This document shows positions 48,529 through 60,094 of a DNA stretch of 64,000 nt, piece after piece. The DNA comes from Lonicera japonica. Lineage: Eukaryota > Streptophyta > Magnoliopsida > Dipsacales > Caprifoliaceae. The notes below the pieces were generated by a model that was not told the DNA's origin, did not search any database, and saw nothing but the letters and a program-made list of their open reading frames with translations. The translations under genes and the position numbers were made by a program. Every line of letters begins with the position of its first letter. Position 1 is the stretch's first letter. The stretch lies in contig CM038469.1 in NCBI GenBank assembly GCA_021464415.1, positions 25,661,736-25,725,735 on the forward strand, written 5' to 3'.

Positions 48529-50118
48529 TGTTGACCTTAAAGTCAATTAATCTTATTTTGATAATTACAATAAGTTAATAAAGTGTTATTTAACTCAGTT
48601 GTTCCAATGATGATAGCCATTTTAACCGATATATCTTTCGACCAAGTGTAACTTCAAACCGAAGCAATCAAAATCTCACACAAGCTTTACAAACGCCTCT
48701 ATTCACAAGAAATTAACTCAAGTGATATACATGTACTATACAAAGTCAAGAAAAAATCTAGATCATCAAGCAAGTGAAGATATGCACAAAAATGATCTCC
48801 ACATGTTCTACAAGTTATTAAAACCAAGAAAGGATCAAGAATATCAAACAAGTAAAGATACGCACAAGAAAATCAAGCATCACGAAGACTCGAATTATCA
48901 TTAACTGGAGTGAGTGCTTAGATTTTATGTAAAGATACTTTATTGATCAAATCCCCATAGCTCAAACATATTCTTGTATATTTTAAAGATTGATTCAAAC
49001 TAGCTTGAAATTGAATTTATTTGAACAACATCATTTTACAAAAATCGAGTTTCAAAATAAATTCATATTAATTTTAAATGATCATATTTTAAGTTATAAT
49101 ATAAAAATAGGTATCTTAGAAACATATCTTTGAGGTTCAAAAATCATTAGAATTTTATTTGGAACTAAATTGTTAAATTGCAAAAATATTTTTATTTTAC
49201 ATTTAAAATTCGCTCAATTTTTGCCCAGTTTTGATCTAACGGTAAGATGAAGGCCTTCTCGGCGTCCGATCATTTTAAAATTTTTACAGTAGTTATACAA
49301 CATCTCCTGACACTTTTGACTAAAATTTGAGCATGATCCAACGGTCAAATTAGGAGAAATTAACAAAACAAATTTGAATTTTTTGTCAAAACTAGCTGTT
49401 GAAAAGTTTGAAAATGTATACTTTGGAGCCAAAACATCTCTTAATCATCCCCAACGGTCATATGGTTTTGCAAGCTATAAATATGAGGTTCTAGACATGT
49501 TTTAACACACCTTGAATCATTCTAATACTTTATTATTCATAATTCAAATATACAAAGATTCAAGAACACATTTTGATCAATCTTTTATTTTTGAGATATA
49601 TACTTTGATCAATTTTGATATCTCTTAGTGTGAGCTTCATTTGTATTTTGTCATATACAAGAGAGATATTGTACATTGGTGTTTGTCACCAAAACTCATT
49701 TGAATCATAATTGTGAGAGGTGTATCTCATAAATTAGCAAGAGGGATTTCTTGTGAAAGTATTGAAGGTGTTTTCAATACTTGTGAGAGTGTGTGATAAG
49801 AATATACTTGTAGAGGTTTGATCTTCACCCGGAAGGAGATCGGTTATAGTGGAAATTCTCGGGGAACTAATCGAGCGCGGAGTAGGGGAACAAGCCGAAC
49901 TGTGTAGACAAAAAATCTTCGATTTCAACCGGTTCAATCTTTCTATCTCTTGCTCTATTATATTGTGCTATTTATTCATTGTGTTTGGAATTAACTTTGT
50001 TCTTAATTTCTTAATAAATATAGACATCAAATATTTTTAAATCATTTTTAAAAATTCGATTAAGTTTTAAAAACACCCTATTCACCCCCCCCCCCTCTAG
50101 GGTATTTTTCGACCTACA
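48529..50118 (+). mobile_element. solo LTR, copia-like, family S copy 2
   Basis: 1590 bp beginning TGTTGACC and ending CGACCTACA, flanked by the exact duplication TAGAT (48524-48528 and 50119-50123). It aligns with 12343-13891 in opening, TATA block, 'gatcttcacccggaaggaga' region and the C-run with CTAGGG near the end. It has no internal retrotransposon sequence. The 63-67 codon frames inside it are not genes. Confidence 0.88.
49475..49483 (+). promoter_or_regulatory. TATA box inside solo LTR copy 2
   Basis: CTATAAATA about 945 bp into the LTR, at the place matching the TATA of the sister copy. Confidence 0.5.
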
Positions 50119-50123
50119 TAGAT

Positions 50124-50918
50124 TATCTTCATATAACCTCAATTAAAAATAATACTTGTCCATACATAATTAGTTATTTATACACAAAGTTATTTAGATT
50201 ATGAATCATATTTAAATTAAGAATCATATTTAATTTAGGAATGATATTTAAATTAGGAATCATATTTAAAAAGGAGTCATATTTAGATTAAGAATCATAT
50301 TTAAATTGGGAATCTTAATTAAAATGCAATCTAAATTTATATAATTATAATTTAATTTTAATTGGTGGATATACTTATTAACTGTAAAAAGGGTAATATT
50401 TTGAAATCGTATTTAAAATTTTCATGATTTAAGGGTGGATTAACTGCAAGATTTGGTGGATAAAAACAAAATCACCCATCTATAATTCATTTTTTTTTAA
50501 ATTACTATTTTAATAGTGTCGAATGGCACGAACAATATCTAGTTGTATTTTAAACTAAGGATTTTAAGGGGAGGAAAAATAGTTTGGTCGAGTAAACGTG
50601 AGCATACAAAGCAGCAAATTTTTCCATCAAGGTTGATGAAATTTTTTAATTGTGGTAAGCTATATTAATCAGAAGGCGGTTAATTAAAGATGCAAATAAT
50701 TAAGGAAATGATTTCAAATTCAAATTTTCTGTGATAATCGTGATCCCTTGGATCAAGGGAACTGTCACAAATAATTTCTAAATTATATGATTTATCTTTT
50801 TGTGAATCTTTATTTTATTTGTATTTGTTTTCTAACTAATTACTACCATATTTAAACTTATAAACCTTAATCATATAAGATTTAAATAAAAAAGGGGTGC
50901 AACGGGATTGACCAAGTC
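50124..50918. other. intergenic DNA
   Basis: 50200-50330 is a run of about seven degenerate 'ttaggaatcatatttaaa' units of roughly 17-20 bp. Nothing else recognised. Confidence 0.5.
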
Positions 50919-51640
50919 TAGGGCTGGCAATTCGGGTTCGCGTGTCGTGTTCGGGTCGTGTCAACACACAAGTATTACAGTATTAGTGTCAACCCGAACA
51001 CGACCCGTTTAACTAATCGTGTCATTTATATTAACTCGAACACGACCTGTTTATATTACAGGTTACACGACATGACCCGACTAACCCGTTTAATAAATAG
51101 GTCATGTTAAATCTGCAACTCGACACGACACGACACGACACGATTAACCTTTTAAGATTATAATGACAATTAAGTCTCATATAAAAAAAATTAACTTGTT
51201 TTATAATAATTTTAAATTTTTAATAAGTAATAATAAGTACCACCCAATACCAAAATTCAATATTAATAATCTAGAGTCAAAATATATAACATTCCATCAC
51301 CGAAGCATAAACATAAAAAATTAGTATTTTATTCATCATTAAAAACATAATAACTATCATCTACTACCAATACTCCAAATAAGAATATAATTGTTCAAGA
51401 AAGATGGCAAAATAAAATAATATATATATATAGCTGTAAAAGAAAATAAAAATAATAATCGTGTTAATTGCGGGTCAATTTCGAGTTAGCGGGTTAACCC
51501 GAACACGACCCGTTTAATTTGCAGGTTAAACGTGTCTGACCCAAAATTGACCCGAACCCGTTTATGCTTGACCCAAACCCGCTAACTCCGTGTCGAGTTC
51601 GTGTCGGGTTAGCGTGTCGTGTCAAATATTGCCGGCCCTA
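50919..51640. mobile_element. non-autonomous hAT-like element (family G), full copy
   Basis: 722 bp starting TAGGGCTGGCAAT and ending ATTGCCGGCCCTA, inverted ends with one difference over 13 bp. Subterminal DNA is packed with 'cgggtcgtgt', 'cacgacc' and 'cgacacgacacg' motifs. The two flanking 8-mers differ (accaagtc on the left, TAAAGGAT on the right), so it is not a simple insertion; see the reversed copy at 55103-55590. Confidence 0.75.
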
Positions 51641-52120
51641 TAAAGGATATGGTTCCAACTATTATGGATAGGGAGAAAGTGGAAATATTTATCCCTAGGA
51701 AGATCATATACAAATAATGCTTAATTCTTATTTCAACTTATTCTATTTACATTACATCAGTAGTACTTATTAGTCTTTGTACGATGTATTGAATTGTTAG
51801 GTTTTTTCTTTTGTTATGACTCATTGCATAATTATTTTATTTTGTTATTATTATTATTCTTTTGGGCATTCTAAGATTTGTAGAATTCAAGTGAATTCTC
51901 ATCTAAGAATTATGGTGCAATTTAAAATTTAAGTTAAATGAAATCTGAAATCTGAATTTTGATGATAATTGGGAATATTGTGAACTTTTGATTCAAATTC
52001 ATATGAAAAATTTCTAACAACTTTAATTTCTAAATTGTGACTAAAATGATGTGTATAATGTTTTCTTAGAATGGTGTTGTATTTTTTGTTTCTTTTCATT
52101 AAAAAGACTCGTGACTAACT
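51641..52120. other. DNA between family-G element and copia gag
   Basis: 51641-51717 reads open on the plus strand from the TAAAGGAT octamer to a TAA stop and may be the displaced 3' end of the frame at 55588-56040. The rest is AT-rich and should include the copia leader, but no LTR end or primer-binding site was found. Confidence 0.45.
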
Positions 52121-52906
52121 ATGGCTAGTAAGAACATCATAGCTGAATTGAATAAGGGCGAGAAGCTTAATGGTGACAATTACAATGTTTGGCATCTGAA
52201 AATGCATTATGTCCTTAAGGAGCAAGAAGTACTAGAGGCCATCAATTATGTAATGAATACGCATATGGCTGATGAGGAAAGTACCAATCTCGCACAATAC
52301 AGGCGTGATATGGCTGCTTATACTACTTGGAAAAAAAAGGATTCCACTGCAAAAGGAATCCTAATCAGTTTCATGAATGATGATCAACAGTGTCCTATTG
52401 TTAATGCCTTGTGGGTTGCTCTTCGAGAGAAGTTTGGAGGAACCACTGTCTCTAGACTTAGGCAGCCAACTGTCAAGTTTGACACTTATAAGAAAGTCCC
52501 TAACAAATCGATAAAACAATATTTTAAGAAAATGTTGAACACGATAACAGAGTTGAAATCAACAGGTCATAACCTCAGCAATGAACAACAAGTTCAAGCT
52601 GTTATCCGATCTCTGCCTGCAAATATGGAGTACATGAAGGTGAACATGACTCACAATGAGAACATTAAGACCTTTGTTGATATTATGCGCCATTTGAAAC
52701 TTGAGGATGAGCGCCTTGAGGCGGTTAAACCCAATGCTCAAGCTTATATAGCTGAGTCCAGTTCCAAGCAAGTTTCTGAGAATAAGCGCAAAAGGTCTAA
52801 CAACAACGACAAAGGCAAAGATAAGATGCGTGAGATTGGTCCGGGACCAAAGAGAGGAAACTATAAGCAAAAGCGCGCTGTAAAAAGTTTGATAAAACAC
52901 AAGTGA
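52121..52906 (+). pseudogene. Ty1/copia gag (capsid domain)
   Basis: 261 residues from MASKNIIAEL. Typical Ty1/copia gag wording: LNGDNYNVWHLKMHYVLKEQ near the start, then LWVALREKFGG, then IKQYFKKMLNTITELKSTGH and QAVIRSLP. These are marks of the UBN2-type copia capsid domain. The frame runs into a basic tail and ends at a TGA. The zinc knuckle that should follow in the same polyprotein (YNCGHKGHFARECT, 52909-52950) is one frame over, so a frameshift lies near 52880. In that knuckle the residue before the first listed Tyr is Tyr where copia knuckles have Cys. Gag would form the virus-like particle. It is the longest frame in the window. Confidence 0.85.
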
Positions 52907-53496
52907 CTTATTATAATTGTGGTCACAAAGGTCATTTTGCTCGTGAGTGCACTCAGCCTAAGAAGGTATTGTCTTATTTTTCATCCTTAGATGGAAACCT
53001 TGTTTCTAAATTTTTTGTTTTTAGTACTGTTTTACTTATTGAATCTCGTCCAATGTGGACTGTATACTCAGGAGTTACGCACCACGTAGCTAGAGACAAA
53101 AATGAGTTTATGGAATTTCGTCAAATTCCCAGTGGCACAAAATGGATTTATGTATGTAATAATGCAAGAGCCGAACTGAAAGAAATTGGCACATGCAGAT
53201 TAGATTTACGAGAGGGCCGGATCCTATACCTATATGATGTCCTTTATGCTCCAGATATTCGATGAAATTTGGTCTCTGTTATTGCTCTACTAAAACCTGG
53301 ATATGGTTTGAATTTTTATAATAATTGTGTTAGGATTTCGAATGGTACTACATACTATGCTTGTGATTTTATTATTGATGGTTTTATGGTGCTAAACACT
53401 AACTATGTTTATAATAATCATAATGTTAGTTTTTTCTTATTTACTGAATCTCGTAATCATAATTTAGATGCTAGTTTGTGGCATGCTAGATTATGA
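52903..53496 (+). pseudogene. Ty1/copia zinc knuckle and protease
   Basis: Follows gag after a frameshift. The knuckle is at 52909-52950. The protease active-site block reads WTVYSGVTHHVARDKNEF where copia elements have a D-S-G triad (…DSGATxH…), so the catalytic Asp is replaced by Tyr. After ILYLYDVLYAPDIR there is a TGA and the frame resumes with NLVSVIALLKPGYGL. Non-functional by active-site loss and stops. Confidence 0.8.
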
Positions 53497-54700
53497 CATA
53501 TTGGGCAAGATATAATGAATCGTCTGGCTCGTGATGGTTTATTAGGATTAAATGTAAAATTTGAATTACTTACCTGTAAATTTTGCCTTCAAGGCAAAGT
53601 TGTCAGGAAACCATTTAGAAAGGAAACACAAGTTGACTTCCTTTTACAACTCATACACTCTGACATTTGTGGACCAATGAATGTAAGAGCAAGACATGGA
53701 ATCTCATATTTTATCACCTTTATAGATAACTTCACCCGATATGGTCATGTTTATTTTATTTCCCATAAATCTGAAGCATTAGACTGCTTTAAAAGATATT
53801 TAAATGAGGTTGAGAATCAATTAGATAAGAAAGTGAAAGCTTTACGGACCGATCAAGGAAAAAAGTATCTATCTGACCAATTCAAGGAATTGTGTCATGA
53901 AAAGGGTATTATGAGACAATTAACAACTCTAAGAACTCCGCAACAAAATGGTGTTACCGAGTAAATGAATAAAACTTTGCTATAAATGGTTAAGTCCATG
54001 ATGGCTCAAGCTAATCTCCCAGTGCAATATTGGGGTGATGCTCTATTGACGGCGGCCTATGTACTTCATTGTGTACCTTCAAAATCAGTTTCCTCAACGC
54101 CTTATGAGTTATGGACAAACATAAAACCTAATTTGAATGAGTTGTATCCATGGGGATTCGCGGCATACATTTTTGATACTTCTCACAAATTTGGCAAATT
54201 ATGACCAAGAAGGAAAAAATGTATCTTTATAAGATGCTCTGAAAATTCAAAAGGTTATGTATTTATTGGTGAGGATTCTACTGGAAGAATTATAGAAATT
54301 GAGTCCTAAGATGTCACTTTTCTTGAAGATCATTTTTCTATAAGGGAATACGTAGATAAAGATTATCATCTATATGAGATGGACGAAGAAAAAGAAGTTG
54401 GTACTAGTCAACCAAGATTTGATCCTTAAGAAGAAGTACCTTACTCTATTCTCGACAGTGGGAGCACACCAGAGTTGTTTTATCCATTTTAATCGAGTAT
54501 GAGATTTAAGGATGCGTTCGAGCCAATTTCGATTGGTGAAGATAATAATCCTCAAGTTAAGGATACGTCTGAGCCAATTTCGATTGGCGAAGATAATAAT
54601 TCTCAATTAGGAAGGAGTAAACGTTCTAAGATCCCAAAACGACGTTTTCTAATAGAAAACAAAACTTATATTGTTACTCCCCATGATGATGAAGAACCTA
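53470..54700 (+). pseudogene. Ty1/copia integrase and linker
   Basis: The pre-integrase block ASLWHARL is followed by a TGA (for a Gly or Arg codon), then CKFCLQGKVVRKPF. The catalytic triad is present: Asp in HSDICGPM (53662), Asp in RTDQGKKYL (53851) and Glu in NGVTE (53959). Spacing is 63 and 36 codons, as in DD35E integrases. A stop follows the Glu directly and another occurs at 53983. The C-terminal part (MVKSMMAQANLPVQYWGDAL, then YVLHCVPSK) is recognisable to about 54204. The linker to RT contains an in-frame 51-bp duplication (54521-54620) and more stops. Confidence 0.82.
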
Positions 54701-54739
54701 AAAGTGTGAAAGATGAACTTGAATGTCCTAAAAAATGAA

Positions 54740-55102
54740 AAGTGAAAAGTTGCATTAAAAGAAGAAATTGAATCTATGAGAGTCAATTAAGTTTGGAACT
54801 TAGTTGACTTACCGCTATAACTTAAATTAATTGGAAACAAATGGATTCTTAAAATAAAGCCTAAGGCAGATGGTTCCATTGATAGATACAAAGCTCACCT
54901 AGTGGCAAAAAGTTATACCCAACAAGAAGGTATAGACTATGAGGAAACTTTCTCACCTATTGTGATCAAGATTTTCTTTTATTCACCTAATTCTTGCTAT
55001 CTTGCACATTTAGATTTAGAATTGCATCAAATGGATGTGAAAACAATTTTTCTCAATGGAGAGCTAGATGAAGAAATCTACATGGTATAACCTATAAGTT
55101 TT
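54740..55102 (+). pseudogene. Ty1/copia reverse transcriptase, truncated
   Basis: Across frames: VWNLVDLP-like start, [40 protein letters not shown], then the first catalytic block [19 protein letters not shown] (Asp near 55034). Sequence homology ends at 'cctataagtttt', where the reversed family-G element begins. The YVDD block, RNase H and 3' LTR are missing. Whether the break was made by the element's insertion or by a later rearrangement cannot be decided here. Confidence 0.82.
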
Positions 55103-55590
55103 ATTCTTATTTTGCCATCTTGATTAAAAAATTATATTCTTATTTTGAGTATTGGTATAAATGATAGCTTTTATGTTTTTGATGATGGATAAAGTACTAA
55201 TTTTTTATGTTTATGTTTCGACGATGGAATGTTATATATTTGACTATAGATTATTAATATTGAATTTTGGTATTGAGTGATACTTATTATTACATATTAA
55301 AAATTTAAAACTATTATAAAATAAGTTAATTTTTTTCACATGAGACTTAATTGCCATTATAATCTTAAAAGGCTAATCGTGTCGTGTTGAGTTGCAGATT
55401 TAACATGACCTATTTATTAAATGGGTTAGTCGGGTCGTGTCGTGTAACCTGTAAAATAAATAGGTCATGTTCGAGTTAATATAAATGACACGATTAGTTA
55501 AACGGGTCGTGTTCGGGTTGACACTAATACTATAATACTTGTGTGTTGACACGACCCGAAACGACATGCGAACCCGAATTGCCAGCCCTA
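55103..55590. mobile_element. family-G hAT-like element, reversed and truncated
   Basis: Reverse complement of about 50919-51420, ending CCAGCCCTA at the right. The 220 bp that would carry the other end are absent at the copia junction. The octamer after its intact end, ATCCTTTA (55591-55598), is the reverse complement of TAAAGGAT, the octamer after the full copy (51641-51648). Confidence 0.8.
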
Positions 55591-56040
55591 ATCCTTTATC
55601 CAAAGAAAAAAGAGAGCCAGTGCTTTAGAGATCTTGAGATTGGGACTTAAAACATGAGTAGAAACCTTGTTCAAATTCCTCCAAATGTATTCCTCCAAAA
55701 ACAGGTAAATCAAAGTCTCATATTTGTCAGTTTTCCTGTTTAACATATCTACGATGTCATTGTGTTGAGCTCTAGATTCATTTGGTTTCTCAAACCAAAA
55801 ATCCTTAATTTTTTCTTTTAGAGGGTGAGGCAAAGTATTGCTTAAAGTCTCATACTTATCACAGTCCTCCATCACTCGGCCTTTGTGGATTATCACTTGA
55901 AGCATGTCATTTACAATTTTGACATGTTTAATGAGGTCATAATTCAGATGCATTATATAGTTGGCAAGATTGTTTTCCAGTTCTTTAAGCCCGTCTCTTT
56001 GAGTTGAGTCATTGTCGTTATATGAGTGATTCTTATTCAT
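55588..56040 (-). CDS. hypothetical protein, C-terminus cut by a transposon end
   Basis: 150 residues from MNKNHSYNDN to LFFLWIKD. Not recognised. It looks predominantly helical and charged, with no signal peptide or membrane span. Two stretches repeat the wording DKYETL (CDKYETLSNTLPHPL and TDKYETLIYLFLEEY), suggesting an internal duplicated unit of about 40 residues. The stop codon TAG is the first three bases of the family-G element, so the original protein was longer. The same reading phase continues from the TAAAGGAT copy at 51641 for about 22 codons to a TAA. It could be a real gene remnant, one exon of a gene, or an unassigned transposon gene. No promoter or introns were identified. 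Confidence 0.4.
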   Translation of the reverse strand: MNKNHSYNDNDSTQRDGLKELENNLANYIMHLNYDLIKHVKIVNDMLQVIIHKGRVMEDCDKYETLSNTLPHPLKEKIKDFWFEKPNESRAQHNDIVDMLNRKTDKYETLIYLFLEEYIWRNLNKVSTHVLSPNLKISKALALFFLWIKD

Positions 56041-57562
56041 GTTTTACCACGAATAAATCTATTATTGTTAACATCCCCTATAAGTTTTGAGTCTTTTTAT
56101 TCTTGTCAACCAAGACATATTCCTTTTTTTAAAAAAAAAAAATAAAGAATATTAATTGGAAAAACTCTAACCAATACAATATATAGAATTAACAAAAAGA
56201 AACATGTCATGACAAAAAAAAACAATTTTCTACGGTCAATAATTAAATTTCCATAAAACGTGATAGTATTAGAAGTAAAAATATTATTATACATCAAAAC
56301 GTTATCATGAGAAGCATCAAAAACTTGCTACATATACCAACATTATATATATATATATATGATCAATATAATATATATACGAAGTAAATAATCATACATA
56401 TAAATTAATATACATGGTGCATATATCATGCAATAACAAAAAAACAAAAAAAAATTGTACATTCAGAAGTAGCCTTTCACATAAAAATTATGCATTAAAT
56501 TTGTTTTTTATTATTAAACAGAAAATTATCACTGCGCAAAATAGTGACAATGTTTGTCATTAGAAATTGTCACTGCCATAGACAATGACAAGTCTCTGGC
56601 TCTGTTCATCATCTTCTCCGCCAAAGAAAAGAGAAAAACGATTTTTTTTCTTTCAAACTTTTAAAAATCATTACTCACTCAATTTTGATCCATTTTTTGC
56701 GTACTATACATCAACGGAAAGGTATCGACAGGTAGAACAAATCTACATTAAAATTTTTGCGAAAAACATAGAATTGAAAACATGAAATCCAACGCAAAGT
56801 TGCGTTTTTTCAAACTTGTGATCAAGTTTTCTCTTAATATATGAGGAGTTAGGCCACAAAATTACATCAGAATGTTTAACTCATAATGGGCTACAATTAT
56901 ATATTAGATTCATGCAATTTGGTGAAGGTTAAAAAAATTCACTATTAATGAGTCATCTTAATATATGCAATTTTAACAAACTTCTAACCTCGCTCTAATA
57001 CCAATGATGAAATATAAACAATGGATGTGGAATATATAATTTGAATAAGATTGCATACATTTTTGATGATTCTAAAATTATGTCTTGATACTTGGTCCAA
57101 ATGCAAATCACATGGAATTGCACTTAGTTTCACAACCCAAGAACTATATATATATATATATATCTCAAAATTTTTTTACTGAGTAGCCTTTTTCACAAGA
57201 AAGAAAAGTAGAAACAAAATTATGTGTTCACTCCTTCTTGTCCATGTGCTTCTCTGGAATGAAAAAAAACAACCAAAGAAGAGAAAAAAAAAGATAAAGA
57301 AGTTGAGAACATTTTTTTTATTCATAACTATTGTAACTTCCTTTTTTTTATTAATTAATTCATTTAAATTTGTACACAATAATGGTTCGGGTTAACCTGT
57401 CATGGGTGACCTGACCCAAATTCCAAATTCCAACATCCATAATTCTTTTTAAAAAAAGGGTGTTAAAACCAAAAAAATGAGGGTGCCTTTATCAACACCC
57501 TAACTAAAAACTCCGCAACAAATATGGTTTATCCTGACATTTTTGTTATAATACTTGATATG

Positions 57563-57573
57563 TCTACTACTGC

Positions 57574-57605
<32 letters not shown>

Positions 57606-57613
57606 TCACCACC
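57563..57613. repeat. (TAC)n/(CAC)n microsatellite
   Basis: 'tactactgctactactacta' continuing to 'accaccatcaccacc'. Confidence 0.9.
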
Positions 57614-58072
57614 TTAGGATTATTGCTCTTTTTGAAATAAATTTTTGTATCTCTATTTAGTATTTAACATTAAAATACTAGCTTTGTCCAAAATCTTACA
57701 ATCTTGAGATGGTAAGACTGTTGAACTACACAACATATAAATTCAACTAAAATAGAAGATGGAGAAGGTATACCAAGATAATGTATATTTGATGTTTTCT
57801 AATTGAGATGTTCAAATATTTAAATGATAATTATTTCTTCATTTTGATATTAATATATTGCTTATTAATTATAAATAATAGATTTTTGTTGCAAATCATT
57901 TGCATTGGTTGTATTATGTAGAGATGGATACTTTTAACTTCTTGAAGCTCATGTACCAAAAACATGGTGGTTATTGATAGGGCCATGAGAATATTGATAT
58001 TGGATATTTTTGTATATTTAAAGCCATATTGCTTTTCATTTTTTGTATAAACAACCATATTCTTTTTGGTAA

Positions 58073-58099
58073 ATATATATGTGTGTGTGTGTGTGTGTG
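58073..58099. repeat. (TA)n(TG)n microsatellite
   Basis: 'atatatatgtgtgtgtgtgt', 27 bp. Confidence 0.9.
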
Positions 58100-58170
58100 G
58101 TTATAAATTTGTTGTATAAACTTTGGCTTATATATTTTGGTAAATATGCCTGCTAGGTTATATTTTTGGT

Positions 58171-58249
58171 GAATGCTTAATGTAATGTTACTTAGTTAGC
58201 GACATGAATGCTTAATGTAATGTTACTTAGTTAGCGACATGAATGCTTA
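58171..58249. repeat. 35-bp exact tandem duplication
   Basis: 'gaatgcttaatgtaatgtta-cttagttagcgacat' occurs twice without change, then 'gaatgctta' begins a third unit. Identity implies a recent slip. Confidence 0.92.
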
Positions 58250-59441
58250 TGTTAGATATTTTTATATATGCACATCCATCTTCTTTTTGGCTAAATATGT
58301 ATTCATAGTTGTACGTTTTTGTATTCACTGACGTAACTCAAATAATCATTACGTGTTTAGCTTTCACATGAGGTAGATTGAGGAGACATTGTCATAAAGG
58401 TGTACTTTTCTAGGTGTTTATGTCGTGCTAGAGTTACTAATGAATGCAATGTATTTTCTCTCTTGCCTTTATTCATGCTAGAGTTACCGGTGACTGCAAA
58501 GTATATTTTCTTAGCTCTTTTTTTTTCCAGCTCTCCAACCTATAATGCATAACTACTAAAAGTCTACAACAATGGATTTTTAAATATCATTTAAGGTATT
58601 TTTCCTCTTAATGTAGACTCTCAATTCTTTAACTTTCAAATTTATTTAGTATTTGGGTTACAAGGTGTATGCTCTATTTGATTTAACTATTTAAGTTTCT
58701 ACGACCCTTTACGCTAAATAGAAAAATACTTTCCCTTCACAAATTGCTATGGTGGTGCTAAATGATTTTATGTTTATTATTGTTTTGTATTGTGGTGTCA
58801 TGGTAATAGTGGTAGGTGTGGCGTGGTAGCGTAAAAGAAACACTTCGGCAATAGATTGATAACCTCCCTAGCCAATTTATGTGTCTGTTATGAACCTATT
58901 TCAGCTAAGACCGAGACTATTACAACAAACCGCCATCACTATTGGTATTCGTCACATAAATTATTATATTGCAATATTTTTGAAATTTTTATTTAAATTT
59001 TCACATTGTCAAAATTTTCAACACTTTCCCTAAATACCTATTGTTCTATAAATGTGGATTGGAGATTAGTTATGATATATCATTTGTATGCTTGAATTTA
59101 TGTTTAATTTAGTTTGAACGCAAAGGTTAAAGGTTTTCTCTTCTTTCCCCTTAGATGGATGATTTGAGTTTCAAAACTATGTTATAATATTCACCCAGTT
59201 TATTTAATTTGCAGGAGTTTCAAATGCCGAATAATGAAAACGTGAAAGTTCTAACTTTCTTTCTTTATATGTGCAGGTAAAATCATGTTTATTGCTTTGT
59301 ATGTTTTATAAGATAAAGTTGTATTTATTACTTAAATAATTACATGAGTTATATTGTAATGCCATCGGCACAGGTTACCCTTAATGTAATAATATGAGTG
59401 AGTAGAGAGATTTGTGGGCCCTTTTTTTGTGGCACATCATA

Positions 59442-59449
59442 TCCACATC
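59442..59449. other. left target-site duplication of the hAT element
   Basis: TCCACATC before TAGGGGTG; TCCACATT follows the right end at 62190-62197 (7 of 8). Reading the duplication one base earlier gives ATCCACAT on both sides exactly, with slightly uneven element ends. Confidence 0.8.
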
Positions 59450-60094
59450 TAGGGGTGTGCAAAAACCGAACCGGACCACGAAGACTGACCAAACTGGACT
59501 GGACTGTAGGCTTTTTTTTGGTTTTTATATATGTTGCGGGTCGGTTCGGTCTATTTTTTTTGGACCGATTAAGTTCGGTTCGGTCCTCGGTTCTATAGGT
59601 TAAAAAACCTTATAAAATCGACCCGAATCGAGTAATTACATATTTTTAAAAAATATATATATTTACTGATATTATTTATATATTATTGGTCTTTCACCCT
59701 TTAAATAACCAACATGTGATATTAACTTTCACCTCCCTTTAATTTAAAAAACATCTAATAAACCCTAAGTCCCAAATCTCATTTTCAGCAACAAGCCAAC
59801 AACAGTCGCTCTTTCTTCTTTCTTCCGCTGTCCCCCTCATCTCTCTTCAATCTTTTCTCTTCTTCCTCAGTCATCACTCCTCAAGTACTCAGTTCCCACC
59901 CGGTCTTCCTTCTCCTCACTACCATCGGCTGTCGCTCACTTTCCCGTCTCCTCAGTCATATAAATTTTAAGTAAGTTCTCTGCTCTGTTCTTCCCTCTCC
60001 TCGCTCGTTTTTTTTTCTTGAGCAAGATTCCATGAATGACTAAAAGTTTAAGTAAGTTCATGAACTAGTATATGAAAGAAGAACTCGTTTTTTT

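Larger units (their letters stand above)
56041..59449. other. intergenic DNA, no gene supported
   Basis: Frames here are short and AT-driven. 56515-56590 carries 'tattgtcactg/cagtgacaat'-type inverted motifs like CACTA subterminal repeats. The remaining landmarks are simple repeats, listed separately. Confidence 0.45.

Noticed and set aside
51649..51717. Resemblance of the displaced open stretch to the start of a ribosomal protein S21-like sequence (IPRK)
   Set aside because: Only four to five residues agree, in a basic context where such matches are common.
52559..52900. 113-codon minus frame
   Set aside because: Exact shadow of the copia gag coding strand, with no family resemblance of its own.
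50919..55590. A single large composite transposon with 490-bp inverted ends carrying copia
   Set aside because: The outer flanks (accaagtc and ATCCTTTA) are not a direct duplication, and the TAAAGGAT octamer is inverted, which fits an inversion rather than one insertion.
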